From Candidatus Binatus sp. (lineage in GTDB: Bacteria > Desulfobacterota > Binatia > Binatales > Binataceae), in contig NZ_JAUSKL010000087.1 in the NCBI RefSeq assembly GCF_030646925.1, positions 62,001-126,000 on the forward strand: a stretch of DNA of 64,000 nucleotides, in the 5' to 3' direction. A program made the position numbers and the translations under genes. Positions within the stretch are counted from its first letter, which is position 1, and every line of letters starts with the position of its first letter. The notes under the pieces were generated by a model that saw nothing but the letters and a program-made list of their open reading frames with translations, was not told the origin of the DNA and made no database searches. Below are positions 28,068 to 36,779 of the stretch, piece after piece.

Positions 28068-29993
28068 ATGTTGAGGAAGAAATCCTTTTTTCTGGCGCTC
28101 CTGATTTTACCCCTCCAGATTCTACCACTGTTGCTGATCGGAACGCGGTCCGGCATCGCGCAGGATTCGTCGCTCAAGGTGACCGGCGAGTTGCCCAAGA
28201 CTCCGCTCCCGCCGCCGAATGTGACCGGCCCGATTCGCCGGCAGGCGATGCCCGTCGGTCCGCAGGAGCCGCCGCGCGTCAGCATTCCGCCCAGCGCCGC
28301 CAATGAGTTCGAGCATCATGATTCGTTCGTCAGCCTGCCGTCGATCTTCGCGAATCAATGGTCGCTGTCGAAGCAGGTCCCGCCGGAAACGCTGATCAGC
28401 GAGCGATACATGCGCTCGAGCGATCCAAATGTGCGCGGGCTCACGCTGAAGGAAGCGATCTATATCGCGCTCAAGAACAATCCCGGGCTTGCCGCGTCGG
28501 CCATGGATCCGGTCGCCTCCACCGAAACGATTCGCCAGGCCAACGGCACCTTCGATCCGAATCTCACCGCGCTCGGCGACATCACCAAGACCGTCGTGCC
28601 GGTAACTTCGGCCCTGCAGGCGGGCGGCGGGACGCATTTTGTACAGAAGTACTACGACTGGAATTTCGGCATCAACAAGGTCTCATCGCTGACCAACGGC
28701 ACTTGGGGCGTCACCTTCAACAACACGCGCGCGCTCAACAATTCGATATTCGCAGGCGTCAATCCAGCCTACAACCCGAGCCTCACGCTGTCGCTGTCGC
28801 AGCCGCTCTTGCAAAACTTCGGCTGGAAGTTCGCGACCATCAATGTGCAGATCGCCGAATCGGGACAGAAGCAGGCGCAATGGAACTACGGACAGAACCT
28901 GCAGGACTTCGTCCAGAAGATTGGCGGTGAGTATTGGAACGTCGTGCTCGCCGAGGAAAATCTGCATGTCGCGCGCGCCGCGTTGCGCTTCAACCTCGAC
29001 CTCGTGAAGAACAATTCCATCAGCGTGAAAGTCGGGACGCTGGCGCCGATCGATTTGCAGGAAGCGCAATCCGCGTCCGCCACCGCCGAAGCCAACGTCT
29101 ATACCGCCGAGGCGAATCTCAAAAACGCGCGCACCCAGCTTCGCCAGGACGTGATGCTCAATCCATACGCCACCTTCCTGCCCGCCGAGATCGAGCCGAT
29201 CACGCGGCCCAATCCGACTGAGAAAATCACCGTTGACGAGGAACGCGCGCTCGAACTCGCCGTGCAGTATCGTCCCTCGCTCGGCGCGATGCGCGAGGCG
29301 ATCCGCAACGCACTGCTGCAGGTCAAGTATTCTGAAAATCAGGTGCTGCCGCAGTTGAATCTCGGCACCCAGTTCGGCTTGAACTCGTCCGCCGGCACCG
29401 CGCCCTGCCTGAAGCCCTTCGGGACCCCAACCGCCGGCGCCGGAAACTGCACTCCGACCGGTTTCCCGGCCGATTCGGGCGCCCGGCTACCCTTCGGCGG
29501 AATCTATGGCGATGCGCTCAATCGCCTGTGGGGATTCAGTTTCTACAGCTACGCGGCGGTGCTGACCTTCCAGATGCCGCTCGACAACGCAGTGCCGCGC
29601 GCAGCCCTGGCTCAGGCCCGCGTCCAGTACGAACAACAGCGCCTGCTCTATCGCAATGCGTTGTCGCAGGCGGTTGTCGATGTGCAAAGTTCGCTGGCGA
29701 ATCTATACGCCGATCAGAAGCGCGCCTCCGCGACTGCGCAAGCGACTTACTATGCGCGCGAATCGCTGCATGACGAGGAAATCAGGTTCAAAGTTGGGAT
29801 GGCGACGACGCACGACCTCCTGCAATTCCAGGAAGAGGAAGTCAGCGCGCAGGGCAATCAGGTGCAGGCCGAAGTCGATCTCGAGAACGCCAAGCTGGCG
29901 CTTCGTCACGCCAACGGCACGCTGCTGCAGGCATTTCAGGTCAACTGGGAAGTCCAGAATCCGCACGAAGTCCCATGGTACGCGGCGTTCTAG
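28068..29993 (+). CDS. TolC-family outer membrane efflux protein
   Basis: 641 residues. Signal peptide at 1-31, a Pro-rich leader to about 125, then two outer-membrane-factor repeats starting GLTLKEAIYIALKNNPGLA and VDEERALELAVQYRPSL. The long coiled-coil segments and LSLSQPLLQNFGW strand are typical. Forms a trimeric outer-membrane channel for export or efflux. No inner-membrane pump or adaptor is adjacent. GAGGAGGT precedes the ATG and a strong terminator follows. Confidence 0.9.
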   Translation: MLRKKSFFLALLILPLQILPLLLIGTRSGIAQDSSLKVTGELPKTPLPPPNVTGPIRRQAMPVGPQEPPRVSIPPSAANEFEHHDSFVSLPSIFANQWSLSKQVPPETLISERYMRSSDPNVRGLTLKEAIYIALKNNPGLAASAMDPVASTETIRQANGTFDPNLTALGDITKTVVPVTSALQAGGGTHFVQKYYDWNFGINKVSSLTNGTWGVTFNNTRALNNSIFAGVNPAYNPSLTLSLSQPLLQNFGWKFATINVQIAESGQKQAQWNYGQNLQDFVQKIGGEYWNVVLAEENLHVARAALRFNLDLVKNNSISVKVGTLAPIDLQEAQSASATAEANVYTAEANLKNARTQLRQDVMLNPYATFLPAEIEPITRPNPTEKITVDEERALELAVQYRPSLGAMREAIRNALLQVKYSENQVLPQLNLGTQFGLNSSAGTAPCLKPFGTPTAGAGNCTPTGFPADSGARLPFGGIYGDALNRLWGFSFYSYAAVLTFQMPLDNAVPRAALAQARVQYEQQRLLYRNALSQAVVDVQSSLANLYADQKRASATAQATYYARESLHDEEIRFKVGMATTHDLLQFQEEEVSAQGNQVQAEVDLENAKLALRHANGTLLQAFQVNWEVQNPHEVPWYAAF

Positions 29994-30017
29994 CAGCGGC
30001 GATCATCCAAAAAATAC

Positions 30018-30055
30018 GGGGCGGAATCGCGATGCGATCCCGCCCCACTTTTTTC
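30018..30055 (+). terminator. intrinsic terminator of the TolC-family gene
   Basis: GGGGCGGAATCGC and GCGATCCCGCCCC pair with one mismatch around a GAT loop, followed by ACTTTTTTCTT. It lies 25 bp behind the stop codon. Confidence 0.9.
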
Positions 30056-30205
30056 TTCGCGTTTCGTTCCCCTGAACTCTCCTGAACTTTCAGACGTTTC
30101 ACGTGAAACGTCGTGAATGCGGAAGAGCGCCCATCGGATACTCCACCTCGGCGCGATTCCTCGCGAAGCCAGGTGCGCACCCCGCCGACGAGACGGCTGA
30201 AAAAA

Positions 30206-30616
30206 TCAGCTATGCCCGAGAATCGTCACTTGCCGGCTCTCGAATCGCCATCCCGCGTCGATCTTGCGCAGCTTGTCAGTGTAGTAGCCGAGCGTACTCT
30301 GCTGCACCCGGCCATCCTTGCAATGGTAATACAGCAGATAGCAGCTTCCGGTTCCGCTCGCGCCGCTTAGCTCGAAGGTGTGATTCGTCACGACGTGCAG
30401 CACGCGCGCGCCGCCGAGCGATTCCTTGTACATCGCGGCGAACTTCCTGAGGCCATCGGTCCCAGCGTGACGCCCGAAACGCGGGCTCTCAAATGCTCCG
30501 TCCGCGGTAAAGCAATCGATCCATTCGTCGTAGCGGCCATTGTCGATCGTGAGGCAGTAGCGCGCGTGCAGCTCGCGGATTTCCTCGCGATCTTCCAAAC
30601 TCCCGGAGATTCCCAT
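30206..30616 (-). CDS. SnoaL-like (NTF2-fold) protein
   Basis: 136 residues from the ATG at 30616 with GGAGTC ahead. EDREEIRELHARYCLTIDNG, EWIDCFTADGAFESPRFGR and HVVTNHTFEL match the SnoaL-4/polyketide-cyclase-like fold, whose members are isomerases, dehydratases or cyclases. Located 42 bp behind the CaiB-type gene on the same strand, suggesting action on the same CoA-linked pathway. Substrate unknown. Confidence 0.8.
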   Translation of the reverse strand: MGISGSLEDREEIRELHARYCLTIDNGRYDEWIDCFTADGAFESPRFGRHAGTDGLRKFAAMYKESLGGARVLHVVTNHTFELSGASGTGSCYLLYYHCKDGRVQQSTLGYYTDKLRKIDAGWRFESRQVTILGHS

Positions 30617-30657
30617 CGCATTGACTCCTTGAATCCAGGCCTTCGAGCGGGTGGCCT

Positions 30658-31875
30658 TCAGATCACGTTCGCCTCTCGCAACCGCGCGACGTCGTCCCAC
30701 GTGTAGCCGAGCATCTCGGTCAGCAGCAGTTCCGTATGCTCGCCGAGTTCCGGCGCATGTCCGCGCGGCTCGCCCGGCGTCACGCTTAGCTTCACCGGCA
30801 TCCCGAGCAGCGTCATCTTGCCCGCCTGCGGATGCTCATAATCGACGACGTAGTTGTTCGCCCGCACTTGCGGATCGTCGGGCAGGTCCGAAACCGAATT
30901 GACAATGGTGTAAATGAAATCGCCGCCGCCCGCCTTCAGGACCTTCATCCATTCGTCGCGCGGCCGCGCCTTGAAAACTTCATCGAGGATCGCGATCAGC
31001 GCCGCCGAATTCTTGCCGCGAGTTTTGGTTTCGGCGAAGCGCGGGTCGATTTCAAGGTCCGGCCTGCCGATCGCCGCGCAGAAATCCTTCCAGTAGCGAT
31101 CCGGCTGGAGCATCGCGAGCGAGAACCATTTTCCGTCGGCGCACTGATAATGGTTCCACAGCGGATTGTAAGCTTTCTCGCGCGTGCTGCGTGGAAATTC
31201 CTTGCCCATGATCGTGCGCGACACGACGTTCAGCCCCTGCAGCGCCATCATCGATCCCAGATGCGACGCATCGACTTCCTGGCCCACGCCGGTGCGCTCG
31301 CGCGCGAACAGCGCCGCGAGGATTCCGTATGCCAGCATCGTGGCGCCCATCTGGTCCGCAATTCCGCCCATTATGTAAAGCGGCGTCGTGCTGTCGATTC
31401 CGATCGTGTTCATGATTCCGGAGCGCGCCTGCCCGAGATAATCGAACGAAGGCTCGGCGCTGTCAGGACCTTCGGGCCCGTAACCCGACGCGCTCGCATA
31501 AATGATTCGCGGATTGTGCTTGCAGAGCTCCGCGTAGCCGAAGCCGAGCCGCTTCGCGACGCCCTTGCGAAAGTTCTGCACGAAGACGTCGCTCTTCGCG
31601 GCGAGCCGATAGACGATTTCGCACGCCTCGGGCTTCTTCAAATCGAGCGCGATACTTTGCTTGTGCTTGTTGTTCGCCTCGAAATAGTAATTGAGCCCGC
31701 TCCGGCCGGTGCCACTGCCTGAGATCGCGACGATACCGCGGCCCGGGTCGCCGCGTTCCCGCTCTTCGATCTTGATCACCTCGGCGCCAAGATCGGCGAG
31801 CATCTGCGTCGCCACGGGGCCCTGCTGCCAGATCGTCCAATCGATGATTCGAATGCCGTCAAGAGGTCCGCTCAT
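30658..31875 (-). CDS. CaiB/BaiF family CoA-transferase
   Basis: 405 residues. N-terminal MSGPLDGIRIIDWTIWQQGP, LADLGAEVIKIEERERGDPG and AKSDVFVQNFRKGVAKRLGF are class III CoA-transferase signatures; FDYLGQARSG lies near the expected catalytic Asp. Moves CoA between carboxylic acids, using a mixed-anhydride mechanism. The ATG at 31875 starts at the family's normal N-terminus; the frame extends 30 codons more. Likely in an operon with the SnoaL-like gene. Confidence 0.92.
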   Translation of the reverse strand: MSGPLDGIRIIDWTIWQQGPVATQMLADLGAEVIKIEERERGDPGRGIVAISGSGTGRSGLNYYFEANNKHKQSIALDLKKPEACEIVYRLAAKSDVFVQNFRKGVAKRLGFGYAELCKHNPRIIYASASGYGPEGPDSAEPSFDYLGQARSGIMNTIGIDSTTPLYIMGGIADQMGATMLAYGILAALFARERTGVGQEVDASHLGSMMALQGLNVVSRTIMGKEFPRSTREKAYNPLWNHYQCADGKWFSLAMLQPDRYWKDFCAAIGRPDLEIDPRFAETKTRGKNSAALIAILDEVFKARPRDEWMKVLKAGGGDFIYTIVNSVSDLPDDPQVRANNYVVDYEHPQAGKMTLLGMPVKLSVTPGEPRGHAPELGEHTELLLTEMLGYTWDDVARLREANVI

Positions 31876-31974
31876 GGCGTGTCTATACCACATCCGGCGT
31901 GAATCCGTCGCGCCCGCGACAATGGCGATTTGGCGCCCCTTGAGTTTGAGCGCACCACGACGCATCTATCTTGA

Positions 31975-32709
31975 GTGGCCGCGTTTTCGCTGTTCCTGAA
32001 TTTTCTGTATCCGCCGCGATGCTTTGCGTGCGGGATGCGTTTCGGCGCGGCGGAAGAACGGCGTGTGTGCGACGCCTGCATCGCGCGCGTCGAGCGGATG
32101 CCGGAACCGCAATGCAACATATGCAGCGGGCCGCTCGAGTCCGTCGTCAGCGGTGAATCGCGATGCGCGCGATGCGCCGCGGTTCGTCCGCATTATCGCA
32201 AGGCTCGCACGATTGCGCGCTATCGCACCAGCGCCGAGGATCAGCCCGGCACTTTGCCTGCGCTGATTCGCCGCCACAAATACGGCCTCGACCAATCCGC
32301 CGGCCGCGCAATCGCGGAATATCTCGGCGATCGATTGCCCGTGTCATCGGCTGATTACGATCTGATCGTTTCAGTGCCGTTGCACTGGCGGCGTCTTTGG
32401 TGGCGCGGATTCAACCAGGCGACGCTGCTGGCCGAGGAAGTCGCACGGCGCTTGCAACTTCCACTCGACGCGGTTTCGTTTGCGCGCCGACGCTCTACCA
32501 CGTCGCAGACCGCGCGCGACCACGACGAGCGCATCAGAAATGTCCGCCGCGCGTTTGTCGTGCTTTATCCCGAGCGCATCCGCGGACACCGCATCCTTCT
32601 GATCGACGACGTGATGACGACCGGCGCCACGGTGAACGAATGCGCGCGCACGCTCATCGCCGGAGGCGCTGTCAGCGTGGACGTGTTCACGCTCGCGCGC
32701 GTGCTATGA
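31975..32709 (+). CDS. comF: ComF-family phosphoribosyltransferase-like protein
   Basis: 244 residues from GTG. The N-terminal zinc module shows CFACGMRFG, CDACIARVE, CNICSGPLE and CARC, four Cys pairs. The C-terminal PRTase domain has VPLHWRRLWWRGFNQA and the PRPP loop LLIDDVMTTGATVNEC. Family members aid DNA uptake or are uncharacterised. Its stop overlaps the methyltransferase start as ATGA. First gene of a tightly packed operon leading to purM and purN. Confidence 0.92.
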   Translation: MAAFSLFLNFLYPPRCFACGMRFGAAEERRVCDACIARVERMPEPQCNICSGPLESVVSGESRCARCAAVRPHYRKARTIARYRTSAEDQPGTLPALIRRHKYGLDQSAGRAIAEYLGDRLPVSSADYDLIVSVPLHWRRLWWRGFNQATLLAEEVARRLQLPLDAVSFARRRSTTSQTARDHDERIRNVRRAFVVLYPERIRGHRILLIDDVMTTGATVNECARTLIAGGAVSVDVFTLARVL

Positions 32710-33275
32710 GCGAGCGGGAAAAATGGAATCAGCGCCATCGCGAACAGCCGATCGGGGCAGTCGAGCCGTTTCTGGTCGAGATGATTGCGCGGATTCCGCG
32801 CGGCGTCGCGCTCGACGTCGCCGCGGGCCGCGGCCGCAATTCACTTGCGATGGCGCGCGCCGGCATCCGCGTGATCGCAGTCGATTTTTCGGTCGAGGCG
32901 ATGCGCACACTCGCCGCCGCGGCGCGCGCCGAGCATCTTGCAGTATGGCCGGTGGTTGCGAACTTGGATAACTTCTATATTCGCGCAGGATCGCTCGACG
33001 CGATCGTCAACGTGAACTTTCTCGAACGCAGACTGTTTCCGAATTTCGTTCGCGCACTTCGCCCCGGAGGTATTTTGATCGCCGACACTTTTCTCATCGA
33101 TCAGGCGGAGATTGGGCATCCGCGAAATCCCGACTTTCTGCTGAATCACGGCGAATTGCCGGCACTCGTCGCGGGCCTTCAAGTCGAGGATTATCGCGAA
33201 GGACTGGTGACCTGTCCCGACGGAACGAAGGCGTATCGCGCATCGATCGTGGCGCGGCGGACGGAGCGAAGCTGA
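32706..33275 (+). CDS. class I SAM-dependent methyltransferase
   Basis: 189 residues, ATG overlapping the comF stop. Motif I is VALDVAAGRGRNSLAMARAG, followed by VIAVDFSVEAM (acidic loop binding the ribose); LRPGGILIADTF is the post-motif III strand. Resembles small TehB/UbiE-like methyltransferases; the acceptor is unknown. The stop overlaps the purM start as TGATG. Confidence 0.88.
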   Translation: MSEREKWNQRHREQPIGAVEPFLVEMIARIPRGVALDVAAGRGRNSLAMARAGIRVIAVDFSVEAMRTLAAAARAEHLAVWPVVANLDNFYIRAGSLDAIVNVNFLERRLFPNFVRALRPGGILIADTFLIDQAEIGHPRNPDFLLNHGELPALVAGLQVEDYREGLVTCPDGTKAYRASIVARRTERS

Positions 33276-34312
33276 TGCCGGCGCCGATGACGTACAAGGC
33301 AGCCGGCGTGGATATCGCGCTGAAGCAGAGCCTGATTCCGCTGTTCGGCTCGATCGCGAAGTCCACCGCCGGCGCGCACGTGCTCGGCGGGATCGGCGGA
33401 TTCGGCGCGCTGGTTTCGCTCAATGGCGCGCGCAGGATGCGCTCGCCGGTGCTGGTCGCGGGCACCGACAGCGTCGGCACCAAGCTGCTGATCGCGTTCA
33501 AAGCGGGCCGTCACGACACCGTCGGGATCGATTGCGTCGCGATGTGCGTGAACGACATCGTCTGCCACGCCGCGCGCCCGATGTTTTTTCTCGACTACAT
33601 CGGCGCGGGCAAGCTCGATAAAAAGATCGCGCTCGACATAGTTCGCGGGGTCGCGCGTGGATGCAACGAAGCCGGCATGAGCCTGGTCGGCGGCGAGACC
33701 GCGCAACTCAGTGGACTATACAAACCGGGCGAATACGATCTGGCGGGCTTCGCCGTCGGCATCGTCGATCGCGCGCGGATACCGCAGCCGGCGAAGGTGC
33801 GGGCGGGCGACGTGCTGATCGGGCTTGCGTCGAGCGGGCTTCATTCCAACGGCTTTTCGCTCGTGCGCCGCGTAATTTTCGATCGCGCCAAACTCAAGCT
33901 GAGCGCCAACGTTCCCGAACTCGGATGCACGCTCGGCGAGGAGTTGCTGCGCCCGACGTTGATCTATGCGCGCGTCGTGGTGGAATTGTTCGATCGATTC
34001 AAGATCAACGGCCTCGCCAACATCACCGGCGGCGGCGTGATCGAAAACGTGCCGCGCGTGATGCCATCAAACGCGCATGCGGTATTCCGCCGCGGCAGTT
34101 GGCCAACGCCGCCGATCTTCGAGCTGATCCAGCGGCTCGGCAAAATCAGCCGCGATGAAATGGATCGGACGTTCAACAACGGCCTCGGCATGGTTGCGAT
34201 CGCGCCGCCGCGCGAGGCCGATCGCGTGCTCGCACATTTGAAGCGGCGGGGTTTCGCGGGCTTCGTGGTCGGCGAAGTGCGCACCGGCAAGCGCGGAGTT
34301 TCGATTATTTGA
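33275..34312 (+). CDS. purM: phosphoribosylformylglycinamidine cyclo-ligase
   Basis: Makes aminoimidazole ribotide from FGAM with ATP in purine synthesis. 345 residues, normal. Signatures: YKAAGVDIALKQ, VAGTDSVGTKLLIAF, MCVNDIVCHAARPMFFLDYI, GGETAQLSGLYKPGEYDLAG and HSNGFSLVRRV. Coupled to the methyltransferase upstream; purN follows after 10 bp. Confidence 0.96.
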   Translation: MPAPMTYKAAGVDIALKQSLIPLFGSIAKSTAGAHVLGGIGGFGALVSLNGARRMRSPVLVAGTDSVGTKLLIAFKAGRHDTVGIDCVAMCVNDIVCHAARPMFFLDYIGAGKLDKKIALDIVRGVARGCNEAGMSLVGGETAQLSGLYKPGEYDLAGFAVGIVDRARIPQPAKVRAGDVLIGLASSGLHSNGFSLVRRVIFDRAKLKLSANVPELGCTLGEELLRPTLIYARVVVELFDRFKINGLANITGGGVIENVPRVMPSNAHAVFRRGSWPTPPIFELIQRLGKISRDEMDRTFNNGLGMVAIAPPREADRVLAHLKRRGFAGFVVGEVRTGKRGVSII

Positions 34313-34322
34313 ACGCGGAGCA

Positions 34323-35006
34323 ATGACCGCGAGCGGCAAAATGGATCGTCCACCCGTCAAACTCGGCGTAATGATTTCCGGCTCCGGCACCAACCTGCAA
34401 GCGATCATCGATGCGATCCTGCGCGGCGATCTCAAAGCCGAAATCAGGCTCGTGATTTCGAATCGCGCCGACGCGCAAGGCCTCGAACGCGCGCGCCGCC
34501 ACGGAATCCAGACGCAAGTGATCGAACATCGCAAATTCCCCACGCGCGAGGATTTTGACCGCGCAGTGCTCGCGACGCTGAACCAGCGCTCGGTCGAACT
34601 CGTCATCTGCGCCGGCTTCATGCGACTCTTTTCGGCGGTGATGCTGGACGCGTTCCCGGGCCGCATCATGAATATCCACCCCGGCTTGTCGCCCGCATTT
34701 CCCGGTATCCACGCGCAGCGCGACGCGCTCGAGCTCGGGGTGAAGATCGCGGGATGCACCGTGTTCTTCGTCACCGCCGGCGTCGACGTGGGTCCGATAA
34801 TTCTGCAAGCCGCGGTGCCGGTGCTGCCGGGCGACGACGAAAGCCGGCTGGCCGCGCGCATCCTGCAGCAGGAGCATCGGATTTTACCGCACGCGATTCG
34901 CCTGTTCCAGCAAGGCCGGCTCGAGATCGAGGGCCGGCGCGTGATCGTGAAAGGCGAGCCGGGCGGCACTCACCCGCCGCCGCTGATCAATCCGCCGATC
35001 GATTGA
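34323..35006 (+). CDS. purN: phosphoribosylglycinamide formyltransferase
   Basis: Formylates GAR with 10-formyl-THF. 227 residues. Visible: LGVMISGSGTNLQAI (P-loop-like), catalytic N117 and H119 in NIHPGLSPAFPG, and D155 in GVDVGPII; these match N106, H108 and D144 of E. coli with a constant offset of 11. At the E. coli H137 position (GCTVHFV in relatives) this protein has F148 (GCTVFFV). The pattern otherwise suggests an active enzyme. A 20-residue C-terminal tail is Pro-rich. Confidence 0.94.
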   Translation: MTASGKMDRPPVKLGVMISGSGTNLQAIIDAILRGDLKAEIRLVISNRADAQGLERARRHGIQTQVIEHRKFPTREDFDRAVLATLNQRSVELVICAGFMRLFSAVMLDAFPGRIMNIHPGLSPAFPGIHAQRDALELGVKIAGCTVFFVTAGVDVGPIILQAAVPVLPGDDESRLAARILQQEHRILPHAIRLFQQGRLEIEGRRVIVKGEPGGTHPPPLINPPID

Positions 35007-35007
35007 A

Positions 35008-35706
35008 GTGCTTCGATCGCAGGTGGCAAAACTTTCGGTCATCGTGCCGATGCTCAACGAGGCGAGCACGATTGCGCGCGCACTTGCCGCACTTCGGCGC
35101 GGCGCTGCGAATGCGGAAATCATCGTTGTCGATGGAGGCAGCGGCGACGCGAGCGTCGCCGCGGCGCGGGCTATCGCCGACACGGTGATCGCGAGTCCGC
35201 GCGGGCGTGCTCGCCAGATGAATGCCGGCGCGCGCGTATCAACCGGCGCCGCGCTGACATTCGTGCACGCCGATACGATCGTGCCGACGACCTTCGCCGC
35301 GGATATCGATGAGGCCCTGTCGAATCCCGCGATCGTCGGCGGCCGCTTCGACGTTCAACTCGACTCCAACGCCCTCGCGCTGCGCTTAATCGGCGCGATG
35401 ATCAGCATCCGCTCGCGAATCAGCCGCACCGGCACCGGCGATCAAGCGATCTTCGTGCGGCGCGAGGTCTTCGATCGTATCGGCGGATTCCCCGATCTCG
35501 AACTGTGCGAGGATTTGGATTTCACGCGGCGCATGAAACGCGCGGGCGGCGTCGCCTGCCTGCGCTCGCGCGTGATCACGTCGTCGCGGCGATGGACCCA
35601 CGACGGAATTGCGCGGACCGTGCTCCGGATGTGGTCGATACGCGCGCTCTACCTGCTCGGCGTTTCACCGGCGCGCCTCAGCCGGCACTATGTCGACGTC
35701 CGCTGA
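35008..35706 (+). CDS. TIGR04283-type family 2 glycosyltransferase
   Basis: 232 residues from GTG. LSVIVPMLNEASTIARALAA, EIIVVDGGSGDAS and TFVHADTIVP match family 2; the ending SIRALYLLGVSPARLSRHY fits TIGR04283 glycosyltransferases, often linked to arsenosugar or radical-SAM gene sets. It follows purN by one base, and a glutaredoxin follows. Donor and acceptor unknown. Confidence 0.88.
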   Translation: MLRSQVAKLSVIVPMLNEASTIARALAALRRGAANAEIIVVDGGSGDASVAAARAIADTVIASPRGRARQMNAGARVSTGAALTFVHADTIVPTTFAADIDEALSNPAIVGGRFDVQLDSNALALRLIGAMISIRSRISRTGTGDQAIFVRREVFDRIGGFPDLELCEDLDFTRRMKRAGGVACLRSRVITSSRRWTHDGIARTVLRMWSIRALYLLGVSPARLSRHYVDVR

Positions 35707-35748
35707 ATCGGCGAGCGCTTCTGGACACGTTCGCCGCGTGATAGAAGA

Positions 35749-36036
35749 ATGCAAACTGGGAGTGCTAACAGCGTGGCCAAAGTCGAAGTCTATACAACCA
35801 GCTATTGTCCGTTCTGCACGCGCGCCAAGAGCCTGCTCACCCGCAAAGGCGTGGCGTTCGATGAAATCGACGTGAGCAATGATGATGCGCTGCGCGCGAG
35901 GATGATCGAGATGGCGGGCGGACGGCGCACCGTGCCAGAGATTTTTATCAACGGCAAGATTATCGGCGGCTTCGACGAGCTGAAGGCGCTCGACCTCGAG
36001 GGCAAGCTCGACGAATTACTGGCCGCTCCGGCGTAG
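35749..36036 (+). CDS. grxC: glutaredoxin
   Basis: 95 residues. Active site C20-P-F-C23, cis-Pro region RTVPEIFING and GGFDELKAL binding glutathione, as in GrxC-type proteins. A GTG at 35773 is an alternative start giving the shorter usual N-terminus. Last gene of the comF-purMN operon; a bidirectional terminator follows. Confidence 0.92.
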   Translation: MQTGSANSVAKVEVYTTSYCPFCTRAKSLLTRKGVAFDEIDVSNDDALRARMIEMAGGRRTVPEIFINGKIIGGFDELKALDLEGKLDELLAAPA

Positions 36037-36086
36037 AGGATCCCGGCGCTCAGGATTTCGGCCAGCATCGGCAATCGAAAATAGAA

Positions 36087-36118
36087 ACGGGCAGTCCCGC
36101 CGATGCGGGATTGCCCGT
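36087..36118. terminator. bidirectional terminator hairpin
   Basis: ACGGGCAGTCCCGC and GCGGGATTGCCCGT pair with one mismatch around CGAT. On the minus strand it is followed by TTTCTATTTTC, so it best serves the lipoprotein gene; it also lies 50 bp behind the glutaredoxin. Confidence 0.75.
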
Positions 36119-36144
36119 ACCATCTCGTGCCTAAACTCGTCGAA

Positions 36145-36591
36145 TCAGTTGCCGCTTGGCGATGCGACCATGCCGTCGTTCATCTTGTGCAGCGCGGCGC
36201 GATCGACCGACGACTCGTACTGAATCGCCTCGCCGGTGACCTTGACCTGCGCGCCGTCGGCGGAAATCTCCTGGTTCTCCTTCACGACCGCATCGACCGT
36301 GTCGGGCCATTTCTCGAAGGCCGCCTTCTTCAGACGTTCCTTGATTTTCGCCCCATCGATCGCGTCGGGCGAGAACGGCTCGGTATAATCCACATTGCCG
36401 AGAACCGTGTACGGCTTGCCCGGCGCGGGCGTTTCCGTCGTCACCCAGATGTGCGCGAAATCGACGCGATGAGTGAATTCCTGCTTCTTCTGTTCGCGCT
36501 CGGCCTGCTGCTGCTGAATCGCGCCGCATGCGGACAGCGCCAGCGTCATTGAAACCGCGATCGATGCCGTAAATAACTTCGATGCTCGCAT
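36145..36591 (-). CDS. lipoprotein of unknown function
   Basis: 148 residues. Lipoprotein signal with lipobox LSAC, a Gln-rich helix (IQQQQAEREQKKQEF), then a mixed region with VTTETPAPGKPYTVLGNV, an acidic middle and a C-terminal VKVTGEAIQYESS strand. The ATG at 36591 has GGGGA ahead. Convergent with the glutaredoxin across a shared hairpin. No family recognised. Confidence 0.7.
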   Translation of the reverse strand: MRASKLFTASIAVSMTLALSACGAIQQQQAEREQKKQEFTHRVDFAHIWVTTETPAPGKPYTVLGNVDYTEPFSPDAIDGAKIKERLKKAAFEKWPDTVDAVVKENQEISADGAQVKVTGEAIQYESSVDRAALHKMNDGMVASPSGN

Positions 36592-36779
36592 TTTGTTCCC
36601 CGTCGTTTTTCCCCAGTCTCTATTGTTCATTATAGCCCCACCACATCGAATGTCTAATAGTCCGGGCGAGGGTTCAACATACCCTTATTTCATCGAATGG
36701 CCTTGTTCGGCAAGCCAGAGCGACGGCCCGCGGCGGCCCGCATCTGTCCGATCGGCGCGGTGACCGGTAGTATTCCGGC

